A stretch of 20,803 nucleotides of DNA from a virus (IMGVR_UViG_3300039159_000629:1-20803), one strand, 5' to 3'. Counted from the stretch's first letter, positions 5,486-13,276 are shown. Notes: a model not told the origin generated them from the sequence alone. Program-made: numbers and translations.

Positions 5486-5875
5486 TCAGGGTGGTTCGCG
5501 CTGCTGACCTGAATCGACGGCTCGCGGGATCCCATTCTGATGGAGGGCGCACACCCCACGGGGTGCGTCCCCATTCTTTAGAATGGGGGTTTCACACCAC
5601 CTAGTTGGGAAGGCACTTAAACCCCCAGAAAACTGCCAGAAATTCCAGTTTGGGGAGTTTGGAAACGACCTCTCCACCCAATCTGGGTAGAGCGTGACCA
5701 CGCGTAGCCCGGGGCAATTCTGCTGGGGTAGTTTCGGAAACCGGCCCAATCTGCCCGCTGCGCGTTGGCGCGTAATTCCGCATGTGCGTGACGGGGCAGT
5801 TTGGTAGTTTGGGCAAAACTCACCCAATCTGATTGCAGCGCATTGGCGCGCATAGAGCGAGGTGGTGATGATCAT
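5486..5875 (-). CDS. possible repeat-derived protein, 129 aa, coupled to the primase gene
   Basis: This frame begins with an ATG that overlaps the stop of the primase-helicase gene (ATGA), like nearly every junction in this operon. It codes for MIITTSLYARQCAAIRLGEF and later RQRAAGRLGRFPKLPQQNCPG. The first two units repeat every 26 codons because the DNA repeats every 78 bp; the third unit is out of frame. Beyond them the frame reads through three hairpins. Codon use is less GC-rich at third positions than in neighbours and no fold is evident. It may be an accidental open frame over a cis-acting repeat block. The overlap is real; the protein is doubtful. Confidence 0.25.
   Translation of the reverse strand: MIITTSLYARQCAAIRLGEFCPNYQTAPSRTCGITRQRAAGRLGRFPKLPQQNCPGLRVVTLYPDWVERSFPNSPNWNFWQFSGGLSAFPTRWCETPILKNGDAPRGVCALHQNGIPRAVDSGQQREPP
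5532..5588 (-). other. cluster of hairpins between primase and ruvC genes
   Basis: CCCCATTCT (5569-5577) and AGAATGGGG (5580-5588) form a perfect 9-bp inverted repeat. Next to it CGCA..CCCC (5548-5557) pairs with GGGGTGCG (5560-5567) with a 2-nt bulge, and CCATTCTGATGG (5532-5543) gives a third, weaker hairpin sharing the CCATTCT sequence. No T-run follows on either strand. They lie in the leader of the RuvC-like gene, about 100-160 nt before its start, and could act on mRNA processing, attenuation or replication. Confidence 0.6.
5646..5850 (-). repeat. degenerate tandem repeats, 68-78 bp period, possible origin/iteron block
   Basis: Three imperfect units share CCCAATCTG (5677-5685, 5745-5753, 5823-5831), each preceded by an AGTTTnGG(n)AAAC-like block and a CAGTTTGG-like block. 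Two units also share CGC(A/G)TTGGCGCG at 5761-5772 and 5839-5850, exactly 78 bp apart like the CCCAATCTG copies. The block lies directly downstream of the primase-helicase gene, a common place for phage replication origins with iterons. The repeats are seen directly; the origin role is inference. No other gene is supported in the 443 bp between primase and ruvC genes apart from the doubtful frame listed separately. Confidence 0.6.
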
Positions 5876-8154
5876 GCCTCGTCCCCCTCGGGATAGACCC
5901 ATATCGAAGGGTTCTCGACCTCCAGCAGCGCGCCGGTCTGCGGTGACTTGTAATGGCTGGGCAGAACCGCGACCGGCGTGGTCACGATCTCGCCGGTGTC
6001 AGGGTCTGCATCCTCGATCGGCATCGCCATGCCTTCGACACACAGATAGCCAAAACGCGACCGGGACGGCCCGAGGTTGAGGGCGGAACCATCGCGCAGA
6101 TATTTGATGTAGCCCTTGGTCGCGAGCACGCTGATCCGGTCGCGGATCGTATCCTTGCCCCCAAGCCCGGCCTTGTTTTCATGGACCTCGCAGAACTGGT
6201 TGGAGGTGTAGAGCTTCCCGGTTCCGGCCTCGTCGAGCAGGAGCCCGAGGATCACATCATGCTTGCGGATCCGCTCGGCATCGAGCCGGGCACCGACATC
6301 CTTGCGGATCAGGCGCTCGCTGCTGGCATCGATCTCGACCCATTGCCCGCCGCGCTTGTCGACAAGCATCGGGTCGATCGCGGGCCCGTTGCGCAGTTCG
6401 ATTTCCAGTCGGCGTTCGCTGCGATCCTCCAGCGGCCGGTACATGATGATGCCCGAGGTGTAGAAGCCGCGCAGCGCACTGGCGCCGGACAGCGCCTGGA
6501 ACGGATCCTCGGCGACCTGCTTTTTGGTCATCTTCTTGGTGTGGTGCGCGAGGATCACGCCGGCATCGGGCGCCACTGCATCGCGCAACTGCTCGACCCG
6601 CTCCTGCAGGAAGAACATCATGGCGCTGTTGTCGTTTTCGCCGCCGCCGTCCGGCCCGCCGTCAAACAGGTTACGGATCGGGTCGATGCAGATGATGTCG
6701 GGCGGGTCGGCCGGGAAATGAGATTTGATTGCATCGACGGCCAGCGCCACCCCGCGATCATCGAGCAAGAGTTTCAGTTTCGGCGTGACGATGAGGTTAT
6801 CGCGCGCGGCAGCGATCACAGCGGGATCCAGCCGGATCGCCTGCAACCGTTCGCGCAGATAGTGGTACTGGATCTCGGCCTGCAGGTAGAAAATCCGCAA
6901 GGGGCGCGGCGGCATGAAGCCGAGGAACGCCACACCTGCCGCCATGTGCGCGAGAAAGCAGATCAAGAAGTCGCTCTTGCCGACCTTGGGTGCGCCGCCG
7001 AGCACCAGCATGCCTCCAGCCGTAAGAAGCCGCGGCGACACAATATCCGGTGGCATGGGGCTGGTGTCGTCGAGCAGCGCGCCGAAGGTGAAGGCCGGCA
7101 TTTCCGACTGGCGCGGCGCTGTGGCAGAACGCAGCAGCGGCGGGCCATTGCGTTCGACATGCAACCGCCAGAGACGGTCGGATTCCTGGCGCAACCGCTC
7201 GAGGGGCCAGCTCGGCCGCAGCATTGCGGCATTATACTGGCAGATCGCTTCCCAGCCTTCATCCGGGCTGATCCGGCCCTCATGGACCTGCCGGATGAAG
7301 TGGCCGATGGCGGCGCTGGCGCCCTCGAACCGCGACCACGCATCAGCTCCACCTTCATGGACCGGCGTCGTCAGCACATCGCCCAGCGAAGGCTTGTCCG
7401 CAGACGTGGCCGTCGCCGCGCCAATCCCGGGCATGGCCGGCATGGCACCCACCGCTTCGGCAAAGTCCCCCAAGTCCACGTCATGCCCGGGGAGATGTTG
7501 CAGAATCTGCACCATCCGCTGGCTGCCACCTTTGTGGTAGATCGTGCCCGGAACGCGGATCGGCTGGTGCGCCGAGCGGAAATGGGTATCGCCAGCGACC
7601 TTGGTAGCAATGGCACCGCGCAGCGCGCAGACCTGTTCGACGTCGGTACAGGTCGCGGGTTCCGAGAGCTTCCACCAGACATGGAGCTTGTGTGCGCCCT
7701 CGGGCGTCCGCCCGCCGCTCTCCACGACCAGCGCCGGATCGCCCAGATGCCGGATCAGATGGGTGAGCTTGGCCCCGATATCGCCGGTGTCGATGTCGAC
7801 GACGATCGCCTGCATGGCGGCAATATCCGCCGACTTCGCCTGGCCGCTTTCCGTCACCGTGCCGGGAATGACGTAAACCGCCGCACCCTCGCGCCCGGCC
7901 CAATGGGCGAAGGTCGTCAGCTTGTCCGGTGCCGAGGCATCAGCGTCGATCCAGATATTATGTGGCTTGCCCTCGATGCCTTGACCCTTGTCGATGAAAC
8001 TGCGGACCGGGATCAGGCCGTCACAATAGCTGAACACCACATCGACAAAGGTGGCGATCTGGGCTGGGTCGGGCTCGAGAAACAGCTCTTCCAGCGACGG
8101 GGCGTCGTTGAAATCCCGCCAGGGATTGAAGTGGACGATGTTGTCCTCGCTCAT
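5872..8154 (-). CDS. bifunctional primase (prim-pol/RepB-like) and AAA-type replicative helicase
   Basis: The 760-aa protein combines two modules. Residues about 30-220 resemble archaeo-eukaryotic primase/RepB-primase domains: IVVDIDTGD (117-125) supplies the paired acidic residues, followed by ALVVESGGRTPEGAHKLHVW and HQPIRVPGTIYHKGG (196-210). Residues about 370-600 are a RecA-fold AAA ATPase of the RepA/DnaB type with Walker A GGAPKVGKSDF (386-396), Walker B DIICIDP (486-492) and the HHTKK motif (537-541). The C-terminal 150 residues look like a helical/winged region plus a tail. Together they should prime and unwind DNA at the element's own origin. An ATG 15 codons upstream exists, but the ATG at 8154 overlaps the exonuclease stop (ATGA) and gives the expected start MSEDNIVHFNPWRDF. 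The repeat block at 5646-5850 lies immediately downstream. Confidence 0.92.
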   Translation of the reverse strand: MSEDNIVHFNPWRDFNDAPSLEELFLEPDPAQIATFVDVVFSYCDGLIPVRSFIDKGQGIEGKPHNIWIDADASAPDKLTTFAHWAGREGAAVYVIPGTVTESGQAKSADIAAMQAIVVDIDTGDIGAKLTHLIRHLGDPALVVESGGRTPEGAHKLHVWWKLSEPATCTDVEQVCALRGAIATKVAGDTHFRSAHQPIRVPGTIYHKGGSQRMVQILQHLPGHDVDLGDFAEAVGAMPAMPGIGAATATSADKPSLGDVLTTPVHEGGADAWSRFEGASAAIGHFIRQVHEGRISPDEGWEAICQYNAAMLRPSWPLERLRQESDRLWRLHVERNGPPLLRSATAPRQSEMPAFTFGALLDDTSPMPPDIVSPRLLTAGGMLVLGGAPKVGKSDFLICFLAHMAAGVAFLGFMPPRPLRIFYLQAEIQYHYLRERLQAIRLDPAVIAAARDNLIVTPKLKLLLDDRGVALAVDAIKSHFPADPPDIICIDPIRNLFDGGPDGGGENDNSAMMFFLQERVEQLRDAVAPDAGVILAHHTKKMTKKQVAEDPFQALSGASALRGFYTSGIIMYRPLEDRSERRLEIELRNGPAIDPMLVDKRGGQWVEIDASSERLIRKDVGARLDAERIRKHDVILGLLLDEAGTGKLYTSNQFCEVHENKAGLGGKDTIRDRISVLATKGYIKYLRDGSALNLGPSRSRFGYLCVEGMAMPIEDADPDTGEIVTTPVAVLPSHYKSPQTGALLEVENPSIWVYPEGDEA

Positions 8155-8918
8155 TGGGCCATCTCCCAGCAACGGGCCGCCCATGAGCAGAACCGGCATT
8201 CAAAATGGTCGCGGGTCCTGGTGAAACGCGGCAACAATTCCCCGGCATCGGTTGCCGTGAGGATGCGCACCGCTTTGTCGCTCATGCGCTGGGCAAGGTC
8301 CGCGTCGAACGGCACCAGTTCATGGTGGAGCTCGGCCGTGTCCTTGTTGATCGCGGTGAACAGCGCGGGTGAGGCAGAAATTCCCGGCACGCTGGCTTCC
8401 ATATAGGCCTGGTAGAGCGCAATCTGGGCGGCATAGACCGGCTTGGATTTGACCACGCCGTCCTTGACGCAGGCACGCCAGTTCTTCGCGTTCATGGTTT
8501 TGCATTCCCAGAGCGCTGGGACACCCAGTCCAAGCATTGCAGGGGCGCTGGCAATGATCCCATCGACATGGCCGCGCAGGCGCCCGCCAGCGGCTGAGAA
8601 GCCGAACTGGTCCCCATCGGGGCGATTGCCTTTGCGGGTGAACAGGTCGAGGCCGGCGCCGCGCAGCCAAGCGATGGCGAGATCTTCAAGGGCGTGACCC
8701 ATGTCGAAAATCCGCAGGGTGCGGCCCGAGAAGTCGGTGTCTTCATCCTTGGGCGTAGCGGTGAACTCGAACTGGAGCGCGCGTTCGCAGGAAACGCCCA
8801 CCCGCGAGCCGCCGAGATAATCCCGGGGGCTGCGCGCGGCATTGTCCGTCTCGAGATGGCTATCGACCAAGGCGTTCAGGCGTTCGCCGAATGCGGGACG
8901 GTGATTGAAGTCCAGCAT
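8151..8918 (-). CDS. PD-(D/E)XK exonuclease, Cas4/RecB-like with four-Cys Fe-S signature
   Basis: The 255-aa protein shows the RecB-family nuclease motifs in order: GHALE (74-78), GHVDGII (116-122) with D119, WECK (137-140) with E138 and K140, and AAQIALYQ (163-170) with the conserved Gln and Tyr. One Cys at 44 and three at 241, 244 and 250 (ECRFCSWAARCW) match the split 1+3 cysteine layout that holds a 4Fe-4S cluster in Cas4 and AddB nucleases. In phages such an enzyme resects DNA ends so that an annealing protein can load; the Sak4-like gene in the same operon is the likely partner. There are no cas genes or CRISPR repeats nearby. Start overlaps the DUF6511 stop by one base (TGATG). Confidence 0.92.
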   Translation of the reverse strand: MLDFNHRPAFGERLNALVDSHLETDNAARSPRDYLGGSRVGVSCERALQFEFTATPKDEDTDFSGRTLRIFDMGHALEDLAIAWLRGAGLDLFTRKGNRPDGDQFGFSAAGGRLRGHVDGIIASAPAMLGLGVPALWECKTMNAKNWRACVKDGVVKSKPVYAAQIALYQAYMEASVPGISASPALFTAINKDTAELHHELVPFDADLAQRMSDKAVRILTATDAGELLPRFTRTRDHFECRFCSWAARCWEMAQ

Positions 8919-9322
8919 CAGAACGGCACGTACATCGGGTCGGCAGCAGCAATGTCGCGCATCGCCGTCTGGAAGCCTTCGATTGCGACGGAGATCAGCT
9001 GGAGCATCTGCTCCTGCGACCAGGCGCTGGGCGGGGTTTGCCAGCCGATCGCATCGATCACCCCAGCCATCGGCTGAAGAGTGGCGCGGATCGCGGCCAT
9101 CTCGTGCTCGGTCAGATCAACCATGTCCGGCACCTTTCGCGCTCGCAGCCAGAAGAAACGCTGGCAGCTGATGGAGCAGAACCACACAGACGGGCCCGAA
9201 TGTTTCGTCCGTTGCGGGCCCAACCAGCCGAAGCCAGAGGTTGGTCGACGACATACTGCACACAGCAATCCGCGTGGGTGCCAGCACCGCAGCCGCTGTT
9301 CGGCGGAAGGCGATTTCTCCAT
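8918..9322 (-). CDS. DUF6511-type Cys-rich phage protein, 134 aa
   Basis: The N-terminal half has CAVCRRPTSGFGW, then SVWFCSISCQRFF, two CxxC or near-CxxC pairs that could bind one zinc. The C-terminal half, from about MVDLTEHEMAAIRATLQPM, is helical and ends DPMYVPF. I associate this combination with DUF6511, which occurs beside recombination genes in alphaproteobacterial prophages; its role is unknown. The zinc-binding part suggests DNA or protein contact with the exonuclease or helicase. The ATG at 9322 lies 12 nt past the helicase stop. A stronger GGGAGG/ATGATG initiation signal at 9338-9336 opens a different frame that overlaps this gene (see findings). Confidence 0.85.
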   Translation of the reverse strand: MEKSPSAEQRLRCWHPRGLLCAVCRRPTSGFGWLGPQRTKHSGPSVWFCSISCQRFFWLRARKVPDMVDLTEHEMAAIRATLQPMAGVIDAIGWQTPPSAWSQEQMLQLISVAIEGFQTAMRDIAAADPMYVPF

Positions 9323-9334
9323 GGGTCTTGTCCA

Positions 9335-11014
9335 TCATGCCGCCTCCCGGAATGCTTCGGGATCCGCGCCATGCACGAGGCTGCGGATGGCGGACTGGTT
9401 GAAGCGGAAGGAGATCAGCGCGGAGGCGTGGTAACGCGTCAGGCCATAATCCGAGCGATAGGCGACCGGCAGGAAAGCCAGCTGCTTATCCGTCGGCGGC
9501 TGGCGCAACCAACCACGGCTCTTGTGGGCGGACTCGTCGCTCTCATGGGTGTTGAGCCAGTCATCGGCGGCGGCAAGGCAGATGCTGCGCTCGCCGACCG
9601 CCAGGAGATGTGCCGGCTTCCGGGGCTGGCCACCAATGCCGTACCAGCGGCTGTTCAGGAAAAAGACACCCGCCCAGGCATGGAAACCGATGGCAACGAG
9701 CGCGGCATCATCCCCGAAAATATCCACCCATTGGAAACTCGAACGCTTCAACAGATCGATTTCGGCCATGATGAACTGACCGAGGGGCTCGGCTGGGTCA
9801 CGCCCGGCACCTTCCCAGATGTGACCGCACAGCGGGCATTCGGTCACGACCGCCGGGACGACAGCACCACATTCCGGACATTCCTTGGTGGGCGCGTCGC
9901 CGGTGGCCTGCTTGCCATCAAGATCGACATCCTGCGCGAGCGAACCATGGATCAATGTCGAGGTGCCAAAGTCGAGGACGATGCAGTCGGTTTTGACGAT
10001 GCCTGGATAATCTTCCGGGTTCACTGTGCGCAGGCCGCGCCCGATCATCTGGATCATGGTGGATTTGAATGAGCTGGGGCGCAGCAGGATGACGCAGGAG
10101 GTCGGGGGATGATCCCAGCCTTCGGTCAGAACCGCGACATTGACGACCACCTGAAGGTCACCGGCATCATAGGCCGCAAGGGTGGCACGCCGTGTCGCGT
10201 CATCCAGATCGCCATGCACGACGGCCGCGGCAATGCCGTTTGCATTGAAGGCCTCCGCCACGTTTTGGGCATGGCTGACGGTCGAGCAGAACACGACGGT
10301 CTGGCGGTCACCAGCCTTCTCCCGCCAGTGGGCAATGACCTGGTCGGTCACCGGCGCCTTGTTCATGATCGCATCGACTGCGCCCATGTCGAAATCGGCG
10401 GCCGTTTTGCGGACCTTGTCGAGATCGTCGCGAACACCAACGTCGATCACGAAGGTACGCGGACGCACGAGATGCCCTGAGGCGATCAATTCGCCCATGC
10501 AGATCTGGTCGGCGACGTTGGTAAATACCTCGCGCAGCCCTTTGCGGTCTCCGCGATTGGGCGTGGCGGTGACCCCGAAGATGCGCGCCATAGGATTGCG
10601 GTGCAGCACCTGGTCGATGATCCGCCGGTAGCTGTCGGCGACCGCATGATGCGCCTCGTCGATCACCAGCAGGTCGACGGCCGGCATGGCGTCGAGATTG
10701 GCCTGCCGGGAAAGGGTCGGCACCATCGCGAAAGTGACCTGGGCCTGCCAGTCTTTGCTGCTGGCATCGACAACGGAGGTCGACATGCCAGGATTGACCC
10801 GGGAGAATTTATCCCGGTTCTGATCGGTCAGTTCATCGCGGTGGGCAAGGACACAGGCTTTTGCGCGGCTGTCGCCGATCATCTGGCCCGCGACTGCGGA
10901 CAGGATAATCGTTTTGCCCGTGCCGGTCGGAGCCACACCGAGCGTGTTGCCGTGGGTGTCGAGCGCAGACAGGCTGCGCTCGACGAAAAGGGACTGTCGG
11001 GGACGGAGGATCAT
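9335..11014 (-). CDS. SF2 DEAH-box helicase
   Basis: The 559-aa protein has superfamily 2 motifs: RPRQ (Q-like, residues 4-7), Walker A APTGTGKT (28-35), DEAH (119-122), TATPNRG (149-155), and motif VI QMIGRGLR (322-329). A four-cysteine zinc ribbon follows (C379/C382 and C393/C396, ECPECG...ECPLCG). The C-terminal 150 residues are specific to phage and prophage members of the family. It should move along or remodel DNA using ATP, acting in recombination-dependent replication with the Sak4-like and exonuclease gene products. GAGGA lies 7 nt upstream of the ATG; the gap to the preceding gene is 10 bp. No nuclease domain is fused to it, so it is not a type I/III restriction subunit. Confidence 0.94.
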   Translation of the reverse strand: MILRPRQSLFVERSLSALDTHGNTLGVAPTGTGKTIILSAVAGQMIGDSRAKACVLAHRDELTDQNRDKFSRVNPGMSTSVVDASSKDWQAQVTFAMVPTLSRQANLDAMPAVDLLVIDEAHHAVADSYRRIIDQVLHRNPMARIFGVTATPNRGDRKGLREVFTNVADQICMGELIASGHLVRPRTFVIDVGVRDDLDKVRKTAADFDMGAVDAIMNKAPVTDQVIAHWREKAGDRQTVVFCSTVSHAQNVAEAFNANGIAAAVVHGDLDDATRRATLAAYDAGDLQVVVNVAVLTEGWDHPPTSCVILLRPSSFKSTMIQMIGRGLRTVNPEDYPGIVKTDCIVLDFGTSTLIHGSLAQDVDLDGKQATGDAPTKECPECGAVVPAVVTECPLCGHIWEGAGRDPAEPLGQFIMAEIDLLKRSSFQWVDIFGDDAALVAIGFHAWAGVFFLNSRWYGIGGQPRKPAHLLAVGERSICLAAADDWLNTHESDESAHKSRGWLRQPPTDKQLAFLPVAYRSDYGLTRYHASALISFRFNQSAIRSLVHGADPEAFREAA

Positions 11015-11024
11015 GGCGTTTTCC

Positions 11025-11600
11025 TCACTGAGCCCAGGCGGGGCGACCGCCGGTTGCGGGCGTGGCGGGGAACTGAGGCGATGCAGCCGCCGGTGTTGCC
11101 GACCCCGATCCCATCAGCGCCGCATATTCCCGGTGATCCGGCGTGACGGCGGTGCGGATATCATTCTTGTCATCGCCATTGCTGTCGGTGCCGACATCGA
11201 TGCGGGCGATAAATTCCAGACCGTCGAGATCGCCAAAGCTGCTGATGCGGCGTGCCGCCTGCGCCTGCGGGCTGTTGTCCTTATCGGAAATCCCGCGCGC
11301 CGAGTTCAGCATCGAGCGAACCAGCCCGCGGCCCATGTTCGCCCAGTCGGGACCCTTGGCGCTGTAGAGCCCGACCATGCTGAACACCTTGCGCTTGGCG
11401 AAGGGGCCTTCGACCACCGTGTACTCGATGTTCAGATAGACCGAGCCGGTAGTGCCGCGGGTGGCATAGCCGCCCGTCCAGCCCTGGCTGGGATCGTCAT
11501 GGCCGCCCGGCCGGATGGTCACACGGACCTTGGCGAGCGTGCCCTTGGGGATGATGTTCGAGGTTTGTTTGGCGTCGTTAAAATCGTTCCAGCTACCCAT
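11025..11600 (-). CDS. probable phage ssDNA-binding protein (OB-fold, by context), 191 aa
   Basis: Starts MGSWNDFNDAKQTSNIIPKG, then TLAKVRVTIRPGG, VYLNIEYTVVEGPFAKRKVF and LDGLEFIARIDVGTD, a beta-rich pattern, and ends in a low-complexity Ala/Pro tail with PAWAQ. The 'IP.GT.AKV...I..GG...EY.VVEGPFAKRK' arrangement matches conserved proteins next to Sak4-type recombinase genes and resembles DUF669/gp2.5-like single-strand binders. I call it ssDNA-binding mainly from this context; no canonical SSB acidic tail is present. AAGGAG lies 7 nt before the ATG. The 20-bp gap to the Sak4-like gene and the 10-bp gap to the helicase show one operon. Confidence 0.88.
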   Translation of the reverse strand: MGSWNDFNDAKQTSNIIPKGTLAKVRVTIRPGGHDDPSQGWTGGYATRGTTGSVYLNIEYTVVEGPFAKRKVFSMVGLYSAKGPDWANMGRGLVRSMLNSARGISDKDNSPQAQAARRISSFGDLDGLEFIARIDVGTDSNGDDKNDIRTAVTPDHREYAALMGSGSATPAAASPQFPATPATGGRPAWAQ

Positions 11601-11620
11601 GATGGGGCTCCTTATCTTGA

Positions 11621-12499
11621 TCAGTTCTGAGGGGATTGGTTGGGGATGGCGTCGGCGGTCGGCAGATCGGGCAAGCCGAATTCCAGCCGCTCGCTGGCAG
11701 GTGCGACCGGCCCGCGGATCTTGGCCATGAGCCGACCGAGGTGTGGTTCCTCGATGACGGCAAGACGGCCGGACCGGTCCTTGGCCGGATAGGCCCAGGG
11801 GTTGAGGGTTTGGCAGATGAAGGCACGCGACGCGGTGCCGGCCTCGTCCTTGACCTCAGCCATGGTCAGGACTTCATCGACTATGCCCGGCAGTTCGAGG
11901 CCGGTCTTGGACCCATCGATCTGCGGCTGGAAAACCTTGCGATTAAAGTCGTCCAGCTTCTCGTCGAGGATGCCGACAAACCAGACATTCTTCGTCCGGG
12001 TGTGCTGAAGGTGGGTCAGCCAGGCGATCATTTCCCGGCCGTGCAGGCCGTAAGCGCCGCGCATGTCGGGCTTGCCGGTCTTGTCGGAAAAGGCCTCGGG
12101 CTGGCCCTTGCACCACTGGAAGCACAGGCGCCCGGCAACCGTGATGGAGTCGATGAAGATCGTCTCGTAACGCTCGATCGCTGCGGCATCGCCGAACCGG
12201 GCGCAGACGGCATTGTAATGTGCCTGGCTGTAGACCTGGTCGTCGCGCAGCGCCGGGTTCGGCCCGCCGATGAACACGGCAAAGTCGCGGCACTCTTCCC
12301 AGGTGCGAGGACGGACGGTGTCGCCACCCCAGCCTTCGATGGCGAGGTCGCCTGCCTCGAGGTCGAAGAATAGGGTCCGGTCTGCATCCAGCGTCCACAG
12401 CAGGCTGGTCTTGCCAATGCCGGACTTGCCGAAGATCACGCCCTTGATGCCGCGGGCTTCTGCCAGCCGCTGATCGGCTGAAATAATCGGGAGAGACAT
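11621..12499 (-). CDS. Sak4-like RecA-fold ATPase (single-strand annealing/recombination)
   Basis: The 292-aa protein opens with a RecA-like core: Walker A FGKSGIGKTSLLW (23-35), an acidic FFDLEAGD segment (44-51), Walker B ETIFIDSIT (112-120), and HGREMIAWLTHLQ (153-165), followed by KNVWFVGILDEKLDD. It lacks the KOW or polymerisation features of full-length RecA. This is the layout of phage AAA_24/Sak4 proteins, which anneal complementary strands and work with a phage SSB. The probable SSB gene directly downstream and the exonuclease further on support that role. The ATG overlaps the stop of the 97-aa gene (TGATG). The last 40 residues are disordered-looking. Confidence 0.9.
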   Translation of the reverse strand: MSLPIISADQRLAEARGIKGVIFGKSGIGKTSLLWTLDADRTLFFDLEAGDLAIEGWGGDTVRPRTWEECRDFAVFIGGPNPALRDDQVYSQAHYNAVCARFGDAAAIERYETIFIDSITVAGRLCFQWCKGQPEAFSDKTGKPDMRGAYGLHGREMIAWLTHLQHTRTKNVWFVGILDEKLDDFNRKVFQPQIDGSKTGLELPGIVDEVLTMAEVKDEAGTASRAFICQTLNPWAYPAKDRSGRLAVIEEPHLGRLMAKIRGPVAPASERLEFGLPDLPTADAIPNQSPQN

Positions 12500-12792
12500 C
12501 AGTCGATCTCCCGCGCACGGATCAGAACATCGACCACAACATCAGCACCCACAGCACCGGCCTTGCGGGCCCGGTCACATAGGATGCGCAGCGCATCGCC
12601 CTTCTTGTAGATCTCACTGGCTTCGGCGTCGTAGGCGAGCTTGGCCTGCGCCAGCTCATCGAGCGTGGCGTTCTCGATAGGGAACACGGTGTCGGCAGCG
12701 CCAGGGCGCCCGGGGATGGAAATCGTGTCCGGCAGCCCACTCATGAACATGGTGGACTTGCGGAGTTTCTGGATCGCTTTGATGCGGTTCAT
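12499..12792 (-). CDS. hypothetical early protein, 97 aa
   Basis: MNRIKAIQKLRKSTMFMSGL at the start, then FPIENATLDELAQAKLAYDA and a long amphipathic helix (EASEIYKKGDALRILCDRARKAG, in part). I do not know the family. An upstream in-frame ATG at 12957 would give 152 aa, but that stretch reads antisense-like Ser/Arg-rich sequence, while the ATG at 12792 has GAGGTG about 8 nt upstream. It ends in a TGATG overlap with the Sak4-like gene, so it belongs to the early operon. Helical and small; an accessory or regulator of the ATPase is possible. Confidence 0.8.
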   Translation of the reverse strand: MNRIKAIQKLRKSTMFMSGLPDTISIPGRPGAADTVFPIENATLDELAQAKLAYDAEASEIYKKGDALRILCDRARKAGAVGADVVVDVLIRAREID

Positions 12793-12802
12793 GGAAAGCA
12801 CC

Positions 12803-13276
12803 TCAATTGCTGGAAAGGCGGAAAGTGGGTTTGCCCGCGCGGACAGTTCGAGCCTGTTCGAAGGCAACGCGGATGTGTTCAGGCCACGCGGTGTATTTGC
12901 GTTCGGGGACCTTGAAGCTGACATCGAGGTATTCAGCCGGGTTCTCGCCAGCTTCACGAATACGGGTGGTCAGTGCTTCGAGCCGGGCCTGATCCCAATC
13001 GATCTTCTTGGGCAGGTCCGCGACGATCGTCACATCGCCATCAGCGAAGCGGGTAGTTCCGAAGTCCTTGCCTGCAGAGCTGCGTTCCTGCTGGGCGCGG
13101 ACCGCATATTTCAATGTCAGGGCTCCGTTCAGCCAGTCGCTGGCCGCTTTGGCCATGCGGAGCTGATCGTCGAAGTCCTGCTGAAGGTGAGCCAGAACGT
13201 CGGCCGGCAGAGCGACGATTTTGCCGATCGGCATCAGCACGAAATCGTCCAGCGTGATGTGGTTGGGGATGGTCAT
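12803..13276 (-). CDS. conserved phage hypothetical protein, 157 aa
   Basis: Starts MTIPNHITLDDFVLMPIGKI, with a central helix ASDWLNGALTLKYAVRAQQE, then FADGDVTIVADLPKKIDWDQ, EYLDVSFKVPERKYTAWP and ending ARTVRAGKPTFRL. This pattern recurs in prophage early regions next to recombinase genes; I know no biochemical role. The 'GD.T...DLPK..DWDQ' and 'Y.V.ERKY..WP' segments look like conserved surface positions of a nucleic-acid processing factor, but this is a guess. Three starts are possible: GTG 13291 (overlapping the HTH gene stop), ATG 13285 and ATG 13276. The last has GAGG 9 nt upstream and the best-looking N-terminus. Confidence 0.85.
   Translation of the reverse strand: MTIPNHITLDDFVLMPIGKIVALPADVLAHLQQDFDDQLRMAKAASDWLNGALTLKYAVRAQQERSSAGKDFGTTRFADGDVTIVADLPKKIDWDQARLEALTTRIREAGENPAEYLDVSFKVPERKYTAWPEHIRVAFEQARTVRAGKPTFRLSSN

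Noticed and set aside
5953-8406. Long plus-strand open frame (817 codons) antisense to the primase-helicase gene.
   Set aside because: It has no recognisable domain and mirrors GC-rich codons of the true gene, whose Walker and primase motifs are clear.
8151-8918. Cas4-like nuclease as part of a CRISPR-Cas locus.
   Set aside because: No cas1, cas2, effector genes or CRISPR repeats are present; phage recombination context explains it.
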